64,000 nucleotides of DNA from Karstenula rhodostoma CBS 690.94 (taxonomy: Eukaryota > Ascomycota > Dothideomycetes > Pleosporales > Didymosphaeriaceae): contig MU001502.1 of the NCBI GenBank assembly GCA_010093485.1, positions 950,057-1,014,056 on the forward strand, written 5' to 3'. Both the position numbers and the translations under genes were made by a program. A model generated the notes under the pieces. That model was not told where the DNA came from, did no database searches, and worked only from the letters and a program-made list of their open reading frames with translations. Of the stretch, positions 24,095 through 35,019 are shown piece by piece (the first letter of the stretch is position 1; each line of letters starts with the position of its first letter).

Positions 24095-24479
24095 ATTAAA
24101 AATACCTTTTAATAATTTTTATATATATATTAATTACTTTATAGGTTAGAAATTTTAATAGAATAATACTAAAATCTATAGGGCTAGGGCGGTAGAGGAG
24201 TAGTTTAAGAGAAATAAAATATCTCTTTATCCATACCCCCCCTATAGTCTGGATTTAAATCCTATTGAAAATATTTAGGCTATTCTTAAAGATAGACTAA
24301 ATAAAAGATCTAGAGGTTCTTTAGATTATAGAATCTCTAGTAAAAGTATAGCCCTATATATTAGGGCTATTAAAGAAGAGTAGGATTTAATTCCCCAGGA
24401 AATAATAGATAATTGTATTTTATCTATACCTAGGTGTTGGGAGGTAGTAAAAGAGGCTAAAGGATATTATATTAAGTAA
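24095..24479 (+). pseudogene. Tc1/mariner transposase, C-terminal part, with an un-RIPed patch
   Basis: It continues the transposase interrupted by Gypsy A. The frame reads a former QDNAxIHRAR block (24,159-24,190), AVEE, PYPPYSLDLNPIENI (24,231-24,279; the family motif is YSPDLNPIENxW) and AILKDRLN. It ends at TAA 24,477-24,479. TAG codons at the two expected Trp positions (IENI-W at 24,280 and EE-W near 24,382) are exactly the TGG-to-TAG change RIP makes. From 24,231 to about 24,440 many CA/TG sites survive (CCATAC, TCTGG, ATTGAA, CCAGG, GTGTTGGG), unlike the surroundings. Confidence 0.93.
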
Positions 24480-24633
24480 TAAATAATTACTTAATATTAT
24501 TCTTTTACTAAAAGACTAGAAATATTCTTTTCTTAATTAATTATTTTAATTTATTATTAAACTAATCTATAAATTCTATAGTAAATAGAACTTCTATCTA
24601 GGTTTTATATAAAATAAAATTAAATCTTTTTAT

Positions 24634-24655
24634 ATACTAGTTAAAAAGTTATAGG
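24634..24655 (-). repeat. Right inverted repeat of the Tc1 relic
   Basis: Reverse complement of 13,167-13,188. Confidence 0.75.
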
Positions 24656-25036
24656 GGTAGAAACCTAGGTAAAATATAATTTCTTAAATTAGTAACTTAT
24701 AATTTTTTATTCTTTCTAACTAAGCTAGATCTAAATTAATTATACTAATTTTCTAAACTTTCTCTCTAATATAGTATATTTAGTTTAACTCTAGGAGCTA
24801 TATTAGCTAATTTATAAAACTTTAAAAAGTATTAAAAAAAAATATACTTTTTCTATCTATTATTCTATTATAGTTAGTAAAAATTCTATTTAGTTATTTT
24901 ATTATTTATTAATATAAAACTATATATACTATTTAAATATTTAATTTATATATTCTATTTATTTATTAGTTTTAAAATAAAAACTTATTAATAGTTTTCT
25001 ATTTATCTCTAGAGTTACTATAAAAATATTCTAATA
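24656..25036 (-). pseudogene. Gypsy H: integrase C-terminal fragment
   Basis: On the minus strand just left of the Fot1 insertion the frame reads FKTNKQIEYINQIFKQYI, then FYINKQ and IEFLLT. This is the degraded form of the conserved integrase stretch YHPQTDGQTERxNQxLEQYLRCY...WxELLP. The third catalytic residue region of the integrase core is therefore in this piece. The other part of integrase is right of 26,899. The left limit is the Tc1 terminus. Confidence 0.82.
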
Positions 25037-25038
25037 TA

Positions 25039-25104
25039 TTCTATAAGCGAGTTAGCTATCTAGATAAGCTAGCTACTCTATTAAAATTCTACTAAAGTAT
25101 ACTA
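25039..25104 (+). repeat. Left inverted repeat of the Fot1-like transposon
   Basis: Begins TTCTATAAGCGAG and matches 26,833-26,898 in reverse complement with mostly C/T or G/A differences. Confidence 0.9.
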
Positions 25105-25129
25105 TTATCTATAGTATAGTATAATATCT

Positions 25130-26790
25130 TAACTATTTTAATAATTATTATAGTTAAAAAAAGCTAGATTATAGCTTATACTTTAGACTATTAAATAAGA
25201 TATAATACTATTATAGTAATATATTATAACTATTTATAATATTTCTTAAAGTATACTAAATATATAATATACTAGACTTATATTTTAATATAACTATATT
25301 TTTAACTCTATAAATCCTTTTATAATAAAATAGTAAATACTTATATAAAACCTATTTAATTTAAATATATAAGGATTTCTAGCTTAGCTTACTATAATAA
25401 AAAATAAAGTTAACTTTCTATAGACTAAATAAAACTAAAGACTAGTTAGTAAAAACTAAATTATAAACTTTATAAAGAGTTAGCTAGAACTTATAATAAA
25501 ATTTAATTTAAAGTATAACTATAAAAAAACCCTTTATAAGATTTTAGAAATTAGTTAAAACTAATTCTAACTAATAGTAAATACTAAAGTTAAGTATAGT
25601 ATCTAGAATAAAATATTTATAATTTTAATAAGTCTAGCTTTATAATAGGTATAATATCTATTAGGGTAGTAGTTATAAATTCTAAGTATTAAAAATAGCT
25701 AAAGAGTATTTAATAGAATAACTAGAAATAAATAATAATTATTTAAAGTATAAATATAATAGGCTAGCTAATTTAATTCTTTATTATTTTTATAAATAAG
25801 TACTACCTTTTTATTTAGTATAAAGAGAAGAATCTATCTTATAACTAAGTTATTATAATTTCTAAAAATAACTAGATAATAAATAAGCTTAGTCTATAAT
25901 AGTTAAAATACTCTAATAAATATATAAAAAGATATATTATTAGTAAAGTATATTTACTTATTATTAATAGCTATAAGAATTATAACTTACTTTATTTCTA
26001 GTAATATTATAAAGATAATAAAATTATTAGTTTCTATATATCCCTATATTTATTATATCTCCTATAACTACTTAATATAGAATATTTTATACTATTAAAA
26101 AAGGTATATAGGTACTAAGCTAAAGATTTAATATATAATTATATTATTTATATTATTAAAACTAAGTTTCTATTTTACTTTATTATAGTTTTTAAAATTT
26201 TAATTATAGAAACTAATATCTAGAAAGGCTTTTAAAGTATTAGACTAGTTTTATTAAATTTATAGACTATAATATTAAAGCTTAATATTAGAGTATAAAC
26301 TCTACTACTAGTTACTATAAATTATAGTAACTAGTAGTTATAAATACTAAAAAATATTCTAGAACTAAAATTATAATTAATACTAGTAAAATAGAAAATC
26401 TAGAGGTATATAAATAGTTTTCTAAATTTAATAGTTAAAATTTTTAAAAAAATAGCTAAAGGTATAGTAGTAGTAGTATATAAATTAGTATTAATATAAA
26501 AATAGATTACTAAGTTTTAAATAGTAAATAAAACCTCTATATAATATTAATTATATAAAAAAAAGTATATATAGTATATAAGAGTACTTATAGTTAAAAA
26601 GAACTAGTAACTAGCTATTCTATAAAAGTTTAGAATACGTAATAATAATAAAAAGATAAAGATAAAAATATATACTAAAGGAGATAAATTAACCTAATAA
26701 TAATATAGAAACTATAGTAAGCCTAGATATAATAAAATAACTTACTAGAAGCCTATAAATATAGATTCTAAATAGATTAGTCTATTATAA
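25130..26790 (+). pseudogene. Fot1/pogo transposase relic
   Basis: Plus-strand frame with former Gln/Trp codons read as stops. The N-terminal DNA-binding region ends with LVSKN-IINFIK (family: VGKNWxxxFxxRH) at about 25,440. NTKVKYSI is followed by IYNFNKSSFIIG (family: IYNFDETGFxxG) near 25,610-25,640, which holds the first catalytic Asp. GYESH appears as NSYKN near 25,970. CMPPHSSHLLQPLD appears as YISLYLLYLL-LLN near 26,030-26,070. FSPLKRAY is seen as FILLKKVYRY near 26,085-26,110. A Lys-rich tail (NKKIKIK) lies near 26,650. About 500 codons, the normal Fot1 size. A 1-base frame slip occurs before the NFDE motif. Confidence 0.9.
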
Positions 26791-26832
26791 TTTCTAATAA
26801 TTATTTATAGTAGTTATATACTATTATATATA

Positions 26833-26898
26833 GTATAGACTTTAGTAAAGTTTTAGTAAAATAACTAGCTTATTTAGGTAGCCAGCTCGCTTATAGAG
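26833..26898 (-). repeat. Right inverted repeat of the Fot1-like transposon
   Basis: Ends CTCGCTTATAGAG, then TA. It retains one CA site (GCCAGC). Confidence 0.9.
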
Positions 26899-28335
26899 TA
26901 TATTAGTATTTTAAAATAAAGAATTTATTTCTATTTATAATAAAATTTTTTAGTAGTTTATATTTAGAAAATAATATACTATCTATTTTATAGACTAGTT
27001 TTTTTACTATTATAAAATCTTTTATAGGTTTAAATTTAGTTACTTTTATAAGTTTATATACTATTACTATAATAGTATTATATATATATTTTATTTCTAG
27101 TTATAGTAATTTTAAAATTTTTATAATAAAATCTATTATTATACTTTATTATAGTTATTTTATTACTAGAAATAATTATAGGAGTTTATAAAGCTTATAT
27201 TTCTTAGACTTATTTTTTTAATATATTAAATAATTACTTATTTCCTATATAACTAATTATTTAAACTTAGAGATAATAAGTTTATTCGCGATATAGTATA
27301 TTATTTCTTTAATACCTAGATATTTCTATTCCTTTAATTTATATAATCTTTTAATTAGAATAGATATATATTCCTTATTAATAATAATTTACTATTAGTA
27401 GTCTTATCTAGTTTTATTAAAACTATATTTAAAGAGGTTATATTTTTATTTTTATTTTTTATAAAATTTCTAGTATTTCTAAAAATTTTATATTTTTAAT
27501 TTTATATACCTTAGACTAGCTATTTTTACCTTAATTTTAGTTAGTTATATTTAAGTATACTATTTCTATATTTATATAGTATTATATTATATAATTTAAT
27601 TTAATTTTTAGTTAAGTCTAATTATTTATTTAAAGTATCTACTATACTATTAAGGGTTCTAGGTTAATAGTAAATTATAAAGTTAAAGTTTATAAAAAAT
27701 TCTATTTATTATACCTATTATTAGTTAAGTTTTTTTATTAATATAAAGCTAGTAAGATTCTAATAATCTATTTATATCTTAACCTTAAAATATACTCTAG
27801 TAAACTAGACTTTCTATTATTTAAAAATATCTACTATAACTAGTAATTTCTTATTATAAATATTATAGTTTAGTTCTACTTTTAAGAATTTTTAAAAATA
27901 ATAAAATACTAGTTTCTATTTTCTATTTTTATATAATTATAAAAAGATTACTTCTAGTATATAGTTTAATATATTTATTTTAACCCTAACTAGTTTTTTA
28001 GAATTAAATATTTATAGAAGAGGGGCTATAAGGAATATTATTTATAATTTTTTAAATACCTTTATTTACTTTTTTTAGATTAACTATATAACTTTATTAT
28101 TACTCTTTTTTATAAAATCTATTAATAGTATAGTAGTTTTAGAATAATTCTTTATAAACTTCTAGTAGAAGTTAGTAAATTCTAAAAAAAACTAAATATT
28201 TTTTATTAACTTAGGGATTAGTTATTTCTATATAGTAGTAATCTTTTTTAGATTTATAAATATACCTTTTTATAAGATAATAAATTTTAAATACTTTATT
28301 TTAGTAATATAGAACTTATATTTATTTAAATAGAA
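26899..28335 (-). pseudogene. Gypsy H: RNase H and integrase core relic
   Basis: Minus-strand frame in the order of Ty3/Gypsy pol. After the RT it reads YLKFIIS, FFLEFTNFY-KFIKNYSK (family: FLGFANFYRRFIKNYSK) near 28,150-28,200. IASYS and FTINLEPL follow in RNase H, near 27,640-27,850. Then comes SIIIDFIIK and TIIVIVYKLIKVTKF (family: SIxMDFI..LP and D.I.VVVDRLTK.AHF) near 27,070-27,150. Last is LFSKYKLLKNFI (former LFSKYGLPKEFI) near 26,950. It stops at the Fot1 TA target and resumes at 25,036. A 94-bp G copy interrupts it at 28,348. Confidence 0.88.
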
Positions 28336-28347
28336 AAGTAACTAATA

Positions 28348-28441
28348 TATATTATAGAGATTTACTATAAGATAGGATAACTTAATAAAGTAGAAGAATA
28401 AAAAGGTATATTATACTTTACTAATATATAAATAAAGGAAG
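28348..28441 (-). mobile_element. Truncated G retroposon (G-d, 94 bp)
   Basis: The shortest G copy. It has the shared 3' end at 28,348 and is truncated after about 94 bases. It is flanked by a 12-base exact duplication AAGTAACTAATA (28,336-28,347 and 28,442-28,453) that also belongs to the Gypsy H reading frame. Confidence 0.88.
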
Positions 28442-28453
28442 AAGTAACTAATA

Positions 28454-30759
28454 CTTTTTTATTTTTTTAAATATTTCTTTTATATATCTAATATATTCTT
28501 TTAATATTCTAGTAGAGTAAATAAGTATATTATTAAAATATATTATATATAATATATCTAAATACTTATATAATATTTTATTAATAACTACTTAAAATAT
28601 TATAGGGATATTTATTAATATAAATAGTATAATCTAGTATTTATAAAAATTATATCTAGTTCTAAATACTATTTTTTATTTATATTCTTTAGTAATTTAT
28701 ATATAATAATATCTATTATATATATTAAATTTTATAAACTATTTAATTCCTTAGAATTAATTTATAAGCTCTATAATTAAAAGTAATAAGTACTAGTTTT
28801 TAATTATAGTATTATTTAGTTATTTATAATTTATATAGAGTTATAATTTACTTTTTTCTTAATTATCTATAGAATTAAAAAGGCTATAGAATTATAACTT
28901 TTTTAAATATATTTTTATTTTAGATTCTTTTATAAATACTTTTATATTTCCTTTTTCTAGTTTATTAATATAGACTTTAATTATTCTAGTTATAGTTTTA
29001 TATCTTTTTCTAGAGGTATTTTATAATTCTATTTTTAGTAATCTAGTAGTTTTTGCTTTTTAACTTTTTTAAAGAGTTCTATATACTTTTTATATTTTAG
29101 TAGAATTATTAATAATTTCTTTATAATCTAGAGATTTAGATATTATATCTAGATAATTTATATTTATTCTAGATTTTCTTTTAGAATTTTAGTAATTTTA
29201 GTAGCTAAAATCCTTTTAGTTTTTTTCTTTCTAATCTATTTAATTTAAGTTTCTAGGGTTTTTAGCCTTACTTCTTATAAATACCTTATACTAGTAACTT
29301 TTAGTATTAGTTCTTAGTTATATATTATTTATCTTTTCTAGTTAATATTAAGATTATATATTAATAACTACTTATAATTTATAATAATTTCTAGACTTTT
29401 TATATCTATTATAGTAAAGTTATATTAACTTTTAAATTCCTTAATACTAATTAGTAATAGTATTATTTTAAGGTATAACTAGTTTTTACTATACTCTTAA
29501 AAAAATATCTTATTTATTATTTCTAATTAGACTAGTTCTATTTTATTTTAATAGAGTAGATTATATTTTTTTATTACTTTAGATAAAATTAGATATTTAG
29601 TATTACTAGAATTTATTAATACTTTTACTTAGAATTTTTAATTATAATTTATTTTTCTATTTATAATACTATTATTTTACTATTTCTAAATACCCTATAA
29701 GTTTTAAAAATACTTTTACTAGTTTAGCTTATTACTTAGTAATATTTTAATTTTTTAATTTAGTCTAGATTTTATTATAAATTCCTATATATATATATTC
29801 TTTATATAGTAGATAGTTATTATATTATAATTCTTTTAGGTATTTTTAAATTTTCTTTATATATCTTTTCTATTTACTTTTATAATTTAACTAAAAATTC
29901 TTTAGATATTTCTAGTATATATATATCTATTAGTACTCTATTTTTATTTTTATTTAAAATTTTTTTTTATTTATTTTATTCTAGTATTATAGATATTCTA
30001 TAATTAGGTATTTATAAAATAGTATAAGTTTATAGAGGTCTTTATTATATTTACTAGTAATTTTCTTTTTTTTACTAAGGTATTTTAGATATTCTCTTAT
30101 TTAATTATATTTCTTTTAGATAATTTTTTATATATATTTATAGTTATCCTCTTAAAGATAGGTATTATTATTATATTTATAAGGTTTTTTTAAGGTTTCT
30201 AAATATTTTTCTATTAGTTAGTATTCTACTATATACTTTTATTACTAATATATTAAATAGTATTATAGATAATACTTATATTATTCTAGACTACTATAAT
30301 ACTATTTCTATTCTAGAAAATTATAAATATAGTATAATTTTATTATATACTTCTTTTTAAATAATCTTTTATACTCTAGTTTCCCTAGTATTTAGGCTAT
30401 AGTATTTTTTCCTTATTAATAGTAATTATATTCTATATAGTTATAATACTACTATTTAATTATAGAGTAATTATTATTTATTTAAATTTACTATACTAGG
30501 GCTATTATTAGTTTTTATTTATATTTTACCTATTTATAAATATAATATATATTTATTTCTATAATCTTAATTTTATAATTATAATTTAAAATAAAATATT
30601 TTTCTTTTCTATATATCTAGTACTAATTCTATAAAATCCTTATAGTAATATTTTTTTTATTTATAATTTTCTAGATTTCTTTTAGTACTTTATTTTTAGA
30701 TATCTAGAACTTTAGACTCTTTATCTAAATTATTATAGTAAGGTAGTAGTAGGGTTCTA
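28454..30759 (-). pseudogene. Gypsy H: protease and reverse transcriptase relic
   Basis: Minus-strand continuation of H pol. Near 28,450-28,850 the frame follows the RT palm order (LITFNYRAYK, KNSI-NQI, YINKYPYNIL, IIYNIF-QY, YQNIKRIYQ-YKRNI). This parallels TAFRTRYGxFEY, FINDVLREYLD, YLDDILIYS and HVKEVFKRL in intact elements. The portion from about 29,000 to 30,759 should hold protease and the RT N-terminus. No certain motif was legible there. A lone TG (GTTTTTGC, about 29,053) survives. Confidence 0.72.
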
Positions 30760-31800
30760 GGTTTTAGTATTACTATAACTATTTATATTATTTAGACTTA
30801 TTTATTTTAAAACTTTTTAGTTAGATATTTAGTTCTAAAGTATTTTTTTTTCTATAGTTTAGGTATACTCTATTTTTAAAGTATTATTATTAGATTTTAT
30901 TTTATTTTTTTATAGTTAGGGGTTTTTTATTCTTTATATAGGCCTTATCTTTTATAATAATATTCCTATCTTAGTTTTAATATTTCTTTCTAGAATATTA
31001 TATATTTACTTTAGACCTATATACTATTTTTTTTTTCTTTTAAGTTATTATTTATATAGGCGATTAGCTATTTATATAACTAATTTAATTATATTTTCTA
31101 GACTCTTAGATTTATTATAATAAATAAATTTATTCTTAATAAATTCTTTTAGTCTATTATAGTATATTATCTAGAGTAGAATATTATTCTAATTAATTTT
31201 TACTTAAAACTATTTATATATAGTTAAGTATTTACTAATAAATCTAGTTTATTTAAGATATTAAATAAATTATTTTAATTACTATTTCTTATCTACTTCT
31301 TTAAATATAACTTAAATTTACTTTTTAAAACTATTTTAGATTTTAAAAACTTTTTTAGTTTTTATATTCTATTTCTTTAGTATCTCCTTATACTCGAAAT
31401 AGTTTTTAATTAGAGGGTATAGCTATTCTATAGCCTTCCCTATTATATATATTCTAATAACTAAGATTTTTACTTAATTAGTTTTAAATATATAGTTATT
31501 ATAATAGTAGTATAATTCTATATTTATTAGAAAGGTTTTAAATCTAGCTTTTTCTCTATTATAGAGTTCTAGGACTTTAAAATTAACTCTAGGTATCTAT
31601 ACTACTAGTACTACCTAGACTAGTTTATAGTTTATAAATTCTACTAATTACTTCTAGAGTTATTAAATTTTATTAACTTATATTACTAATACTATAGCTA
31701 GGTTTATTATAAAATCTAAAACTAAGTTTCTAGTTATAACCCTAAATACTACTAATCTAAATTTATATTTTTAAGATTATTTAAGAATTAAAATATAATA
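30760..31800 (-). pseudogene. Gypsy H: gag relic
   Basis: Minus-strand frame resembling the capsid region of chromovirus gag (Retrotrans_gag type). VNFKVLELYNGEKARFKTFL lies at about 31,540-31,590 (family: PxPYDGKRxxLRxFL). KTN-VKILVIRIYIIGKAIE follows near 31,430-31,470 (family: ...VLFAAxYLxGxAxxW), with PLIKNYFEYKE near 31,400 and LKTRF and SKYLTIYKF near 31,220. ANRLYK-LKRKKN lies near 31,050, a sequence typical just before the zinc knuckle (family: IDNRLYERRLE). The exact start is uncertain because ATG is lost. The 5' LTR should lie to its right but was not recognised. Confidence 0.78.
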
Positions 31801-32654
31801 TAGATAATATAAAAAGATTAGTAAATATTCTATATAATAATAGAATACTATTTAATAATACTAAGAGAAAACTAAGTATTTATAGTTATATAAACTATTT
31901 TAATAAAAGTAAACTATTTCTAAATAATATTTTAAATTAACTATAAAGAATAGAAAATATTTAAAGAATATTTTTAACTATATACTAGTTTTCTAATTCT
32001 TTAATATTCTAGTATTTTATTATAATTCTAGAATTTTCTATAGTCTCTAGAACTTTTTTATAATATAAAACTTTTTTATTATTCTATTAAAATCTAAATA
32101 TCCCTAGAATTTTTTATATATATAGAACTTTATTATATAATATTAATTCTTAGTAATTCTAAAGAATAATACTTTATTTTTTATTATTAGTATTATTATT
32201 TATTATATTATTTTTTATTAATATTTTATTATAGGCCTTTATACTTATAATATATAACTAATAAGACTAAAGATATATAAAACTATATTATTAAAAAGAA
32301 AAATAATCTAGACTTAATAGATTTTTTACTTATAAAGAGCTTTTTCTATTATTATTAAAAGAAGACTATAGAATTATAAAACTTATTTAAGTATATATAT
32401 AAAATATAGAATAAGTAAAAATATAAATAAAAAAAATAAATACTAAATAAATTCTATATTTTATTATTATTAAGTATATTACTAACTCTAGAAATAGATA
32501 TTATATTAAAACTTATAATATATATAAATAATAGTATATAGTTTTCTTTTCTCTTATAAATAGTAGTAATATTTAATAAGGTATATAGTATATTTTATTT
32601 TATTTTTTATTATAAGGTATATAGGCTAGATATATATATATCTTAATATTAGTA
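31801..32654. other. Unassigned AT-rich stretch (leader or 5' LTR of H expected)
   Basis: About 850 bases right of the H gag start. An LTR is expected here, but its partner at the other end of H is missing or off-window, so no LTR pair can be drawn. No protein motif seen. Confidence 0.4.
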
Positions 32655-32684
32655 ACTATTATTATTATTATTATTATTATTATA

Positions 32685-32779
<95 letters not shown>

Positions 32780-32789
32780 NNNNNNNNNN

Positions 32790-32880
<91 letters not shown>
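32655..32880. repeat. (ATT)n microsatellite containing an assembly gap
   Basis: A nearly pure 3-base repeat on both sides of ten N bases at 32,780-32,789. The true length is unknown, and the join between the two sides should not be trusted without long reads. Confidence 0.97.
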
Positions 32881-32882
<2 letters not shown>

Positions 32883-32990
32883 GTAATTAGAGAAAGTTTA
32901 GATAAAAAATATAGTATATATAGAAATAATATAAAGTAATATAAATTACTAAAAATATATAATAGAATAATTTAAATAACTCCTTTTATT
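32881..32990. other. Short unassigned stretch left of E2
   Basis: 110 bases between the microsatellite and E2, including the E2 target duplication TCCTTTTATT at 32,981-32,990. It could belong to the 5' part of Gypsy J. No motif seen. Confidence 0.4.
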
Positions 32991-34370
32991 AGTTTAAATC
33001 CTAATCTAGACCTATAGAACTATATAATATACTTATAATAAAAAAAAAAATTTTATTTTTTTTTAATATTTATTTTATATATTTTTATACTTTTTTAATT
33101 ATTAGTATAATACTAACTAATAGTTATTTAATACTAACTCTTCTTATTTATATTTATTAATATTTTTAACTTTTATTTATAACTTATAGCTTATAATTTA
33201 TAGCTTAGTATATTACTCTATTACTATTACTATTATTATTAATATTACTTATCTATTATTATTATTAATATTATCTATATTATAGAGATTTACTATAAGG
33301 TAGGGTAATTTAATAAAGTAGGGGGGATAAAAAGGTATATTATACTTTTACTAATACACGAATAAAGGGGAACTAAAAAAGTGGCTAAGGCGTGTCTAGT
33401 ATCTATATATAAACTAATTAAAAAGGATATAATAATATTATCTATTTATTATTATTATTAATATTATCTATTACTTTCTTATATATTTTATAAAACTATT
33501 ACTATTTACTCTATATTTATTAACTATATAGATTATTTTAATTTAATTATAATTATTTTTATTATAAAGTTTAGCTTCTTTTAACCCTTAGAAACTATTA
33601 TAATTAGCTCTTACTACTTACTAGTAAAGTCCCTATTTCTAGTTAACTACTATAGAGATAATTCTACTCTAGATTAGTAATACTATATATATATATATAT
33701 AAGAAATTTACTAATAGACTCTATAATTATATAGTTTATAGCTATAACTTATAATATTTATATACTAGATTAATTATTATACTAATAGAGGTTAACTTAC
33801 TAGATAATATATTAAATTTTATAATATATATAATTAGATATATCTAGATTACTAATAGACTTACTATTAGTATATACTATATTATATTTATTACTAAGAA
33901 TTAGTTTCTTATTATTATTAGTTATTTTAATAAAATAGAATATAATATAGGTTTTTTTTTATAAAAGTTAATTTTTATATATAATATTATAAGTTACTTA
34001 TTACTAATAGGTAATTTCTCTTTTATATTCTTTTTTAAATTATAATATTATTAATATTTTATAATATTCTTAATATTTTATAACTTCTCTATAATTATAT
34101 ATTAGATATTAGTAAATAAGAAGTATACTACCCTATTAGTATTATATAATATTATAGTATTATAGTATTATTATATTATATAATATATATAAGTAGATTA
34201 CTACTTAGTTAATTAAGTCTAATATTATAGGCGCCCTTTTTTCTCTTTTATTATAAATAGTACTATTTTTTAGAGCTATTTAATAGAACTATATAGTACC
34301 TTTAAATATTTCCTTATTACTAGATAGTTATAATTATAACTTTATATTAAAAAAAAAAAAAAAAAAAAAA
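32991..34370 (+). mobile_element. Poly(A)-ended retroposon E2
   Basis: It starts AGTTTAAATCCTAATCTAG, ends in about 22 A (34,349-34,370), and is flanked by TCCTTTTATT at 32,981-32,990 and 34,371-34,380, an exact 10-bp duplication. It contains TAT-rich minisatellite tracts and a 154-bp G copy. The first bases (TTTAAATCC) resemble a tRNA B box, which would suit a tRNA-derived head, but this is only a short match. No protein motif read. Confidence 0.85.
33279..33432 (-). mobile_element. Truncated G retroposon (G-e, ~154 bp)
   Basis: Inserted in the repeat tract of E2, flanked by TAATATTATCTAT at 33,266-33,278 and 33,433-33,445. It keeps ACACG, AGTGG and CGTGTC, so it is only lightly RIP-mutated. 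Confidence 0.85.
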
Positions 34371-34380
34371 TCCTTTTATT

Positions 34381-35019
34381 TAAAAGGGGGGTAATTATAA
34401 TAAATATATATATAGATTATTAAATCTAAAATTAATTATAAGTAATAAAAATAGAATTTTAATTTATATCTATTTATTATATTATATTTATTAAAAAGAA
34501 ATTTAGTTACTATATTATATAGATAACCTAAATAGGTATACTAATTCTATCCCTATCTACGTTTTAATTATCCCTACTTAATTATAATCTATATTTTAAC
34601 TATTTCTATTCTAACTTCTATTTAGAATTTATATAATTCTAATCTAATCTATATTTAAATATAAATATATCTAATCTATTAAATATAATACTTTATAAGC
34701 TTAAATAAACTATAGTAAAACTTAATAAATAAACTTTATAGGGTACTAAAATATAAATATTTTAAATAATTTATAAATTATAAATTTTTCTCCTCTAGTA
34801 GGGTTTATTTATATAAAGGCCGAGTATATATTTTTTATAAATATAAAAATATCTAATCTATTTACTAGTCTATTTAAAATTACCTTATATAAACCTATTT
34901 ATATTTATTATAAAAAAAGATAAATTATAATAACTATATATAAATTACTATAAATTTAATAATATTATAATTAAGAATATATATCTACTATCTAATATTA
35001 TAGAACTAAAAGATTAACT
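34381..35019 (+). pseudogene. Gypsy J: pol N-terminal fragment
   Basis: Plus-strand relic of a second Ty3/Gypsy element. Just before E3 the frame reads KKDKL, LYINYYKFNNIIIKNIYLLSNIIEL. This is the RIP-changed form of the RT stretch KKDGxLR.C.DYRxLNxITIKNRYPLPLI.EL, at about 34,910-35,010. The rest of the fragment (34,400-34,900) should be upstream pol but has no motif I can name. The frame resumes right of E3 at 36,232. No 5' LTR or gag of J was found; its 5' end may be lost. Confidence 0.8.

Larger units (their letters stand above)
13167..24655 (+). mobile_element. Tc1/mariner transposon relic split by Gypsy A
   Basis: The left terminus (13,167-13,188, CTTATAACTTTTTAACTAGT) is matched in reverse complement at 24,634-24,655, giving inverted repeats of at least 20 bases. 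Between them is a transposase relic in two parts, 13,415-14,284 and 24,095-24,479, separated exactly by the 9.8-kb Gypsy A insertion. Without A the element would be about 1.7 kb, normal for Tc1. Outer terminus bases are uncertain because left and right diverge beyond the 22-base core. It appears to lie inside Gypsy H. Confidence 0.82.
25039..26898 (+). mobile_element. Complete Fot1/pogo-type DNA transposon relic
   Basis: 1,860 bp with long inverted repeats (about 60 bases) and a TA duplication (25,037-25,038 and 26,899-26,900), inside the integrase of Gypsy H. It contains one transposase relic. Size, TA target and coding content all match the Fot1 group of fungal Tc1/mariner elements. Its right repeat still holds CCAG and CTCGC. 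An almost perfect palindrome of 16-base arms lies at 26,303-26,335. Confidence 0.93.

Noticed and set aside
24231..24479. A live transposase or host gene, because of normal-looking codons
   Set aside because: It has two in-frame TAG codons at conserved Trp positions and is severed from its N-terminal half by a 9.8-kb insertion.
32655..32880. CRISPR-like or telomeric repeat array
   Set aside because: It is a pure 3-base microsatellite without spacers. Telomere repeats of fungi (TTAGGG) are not seen.
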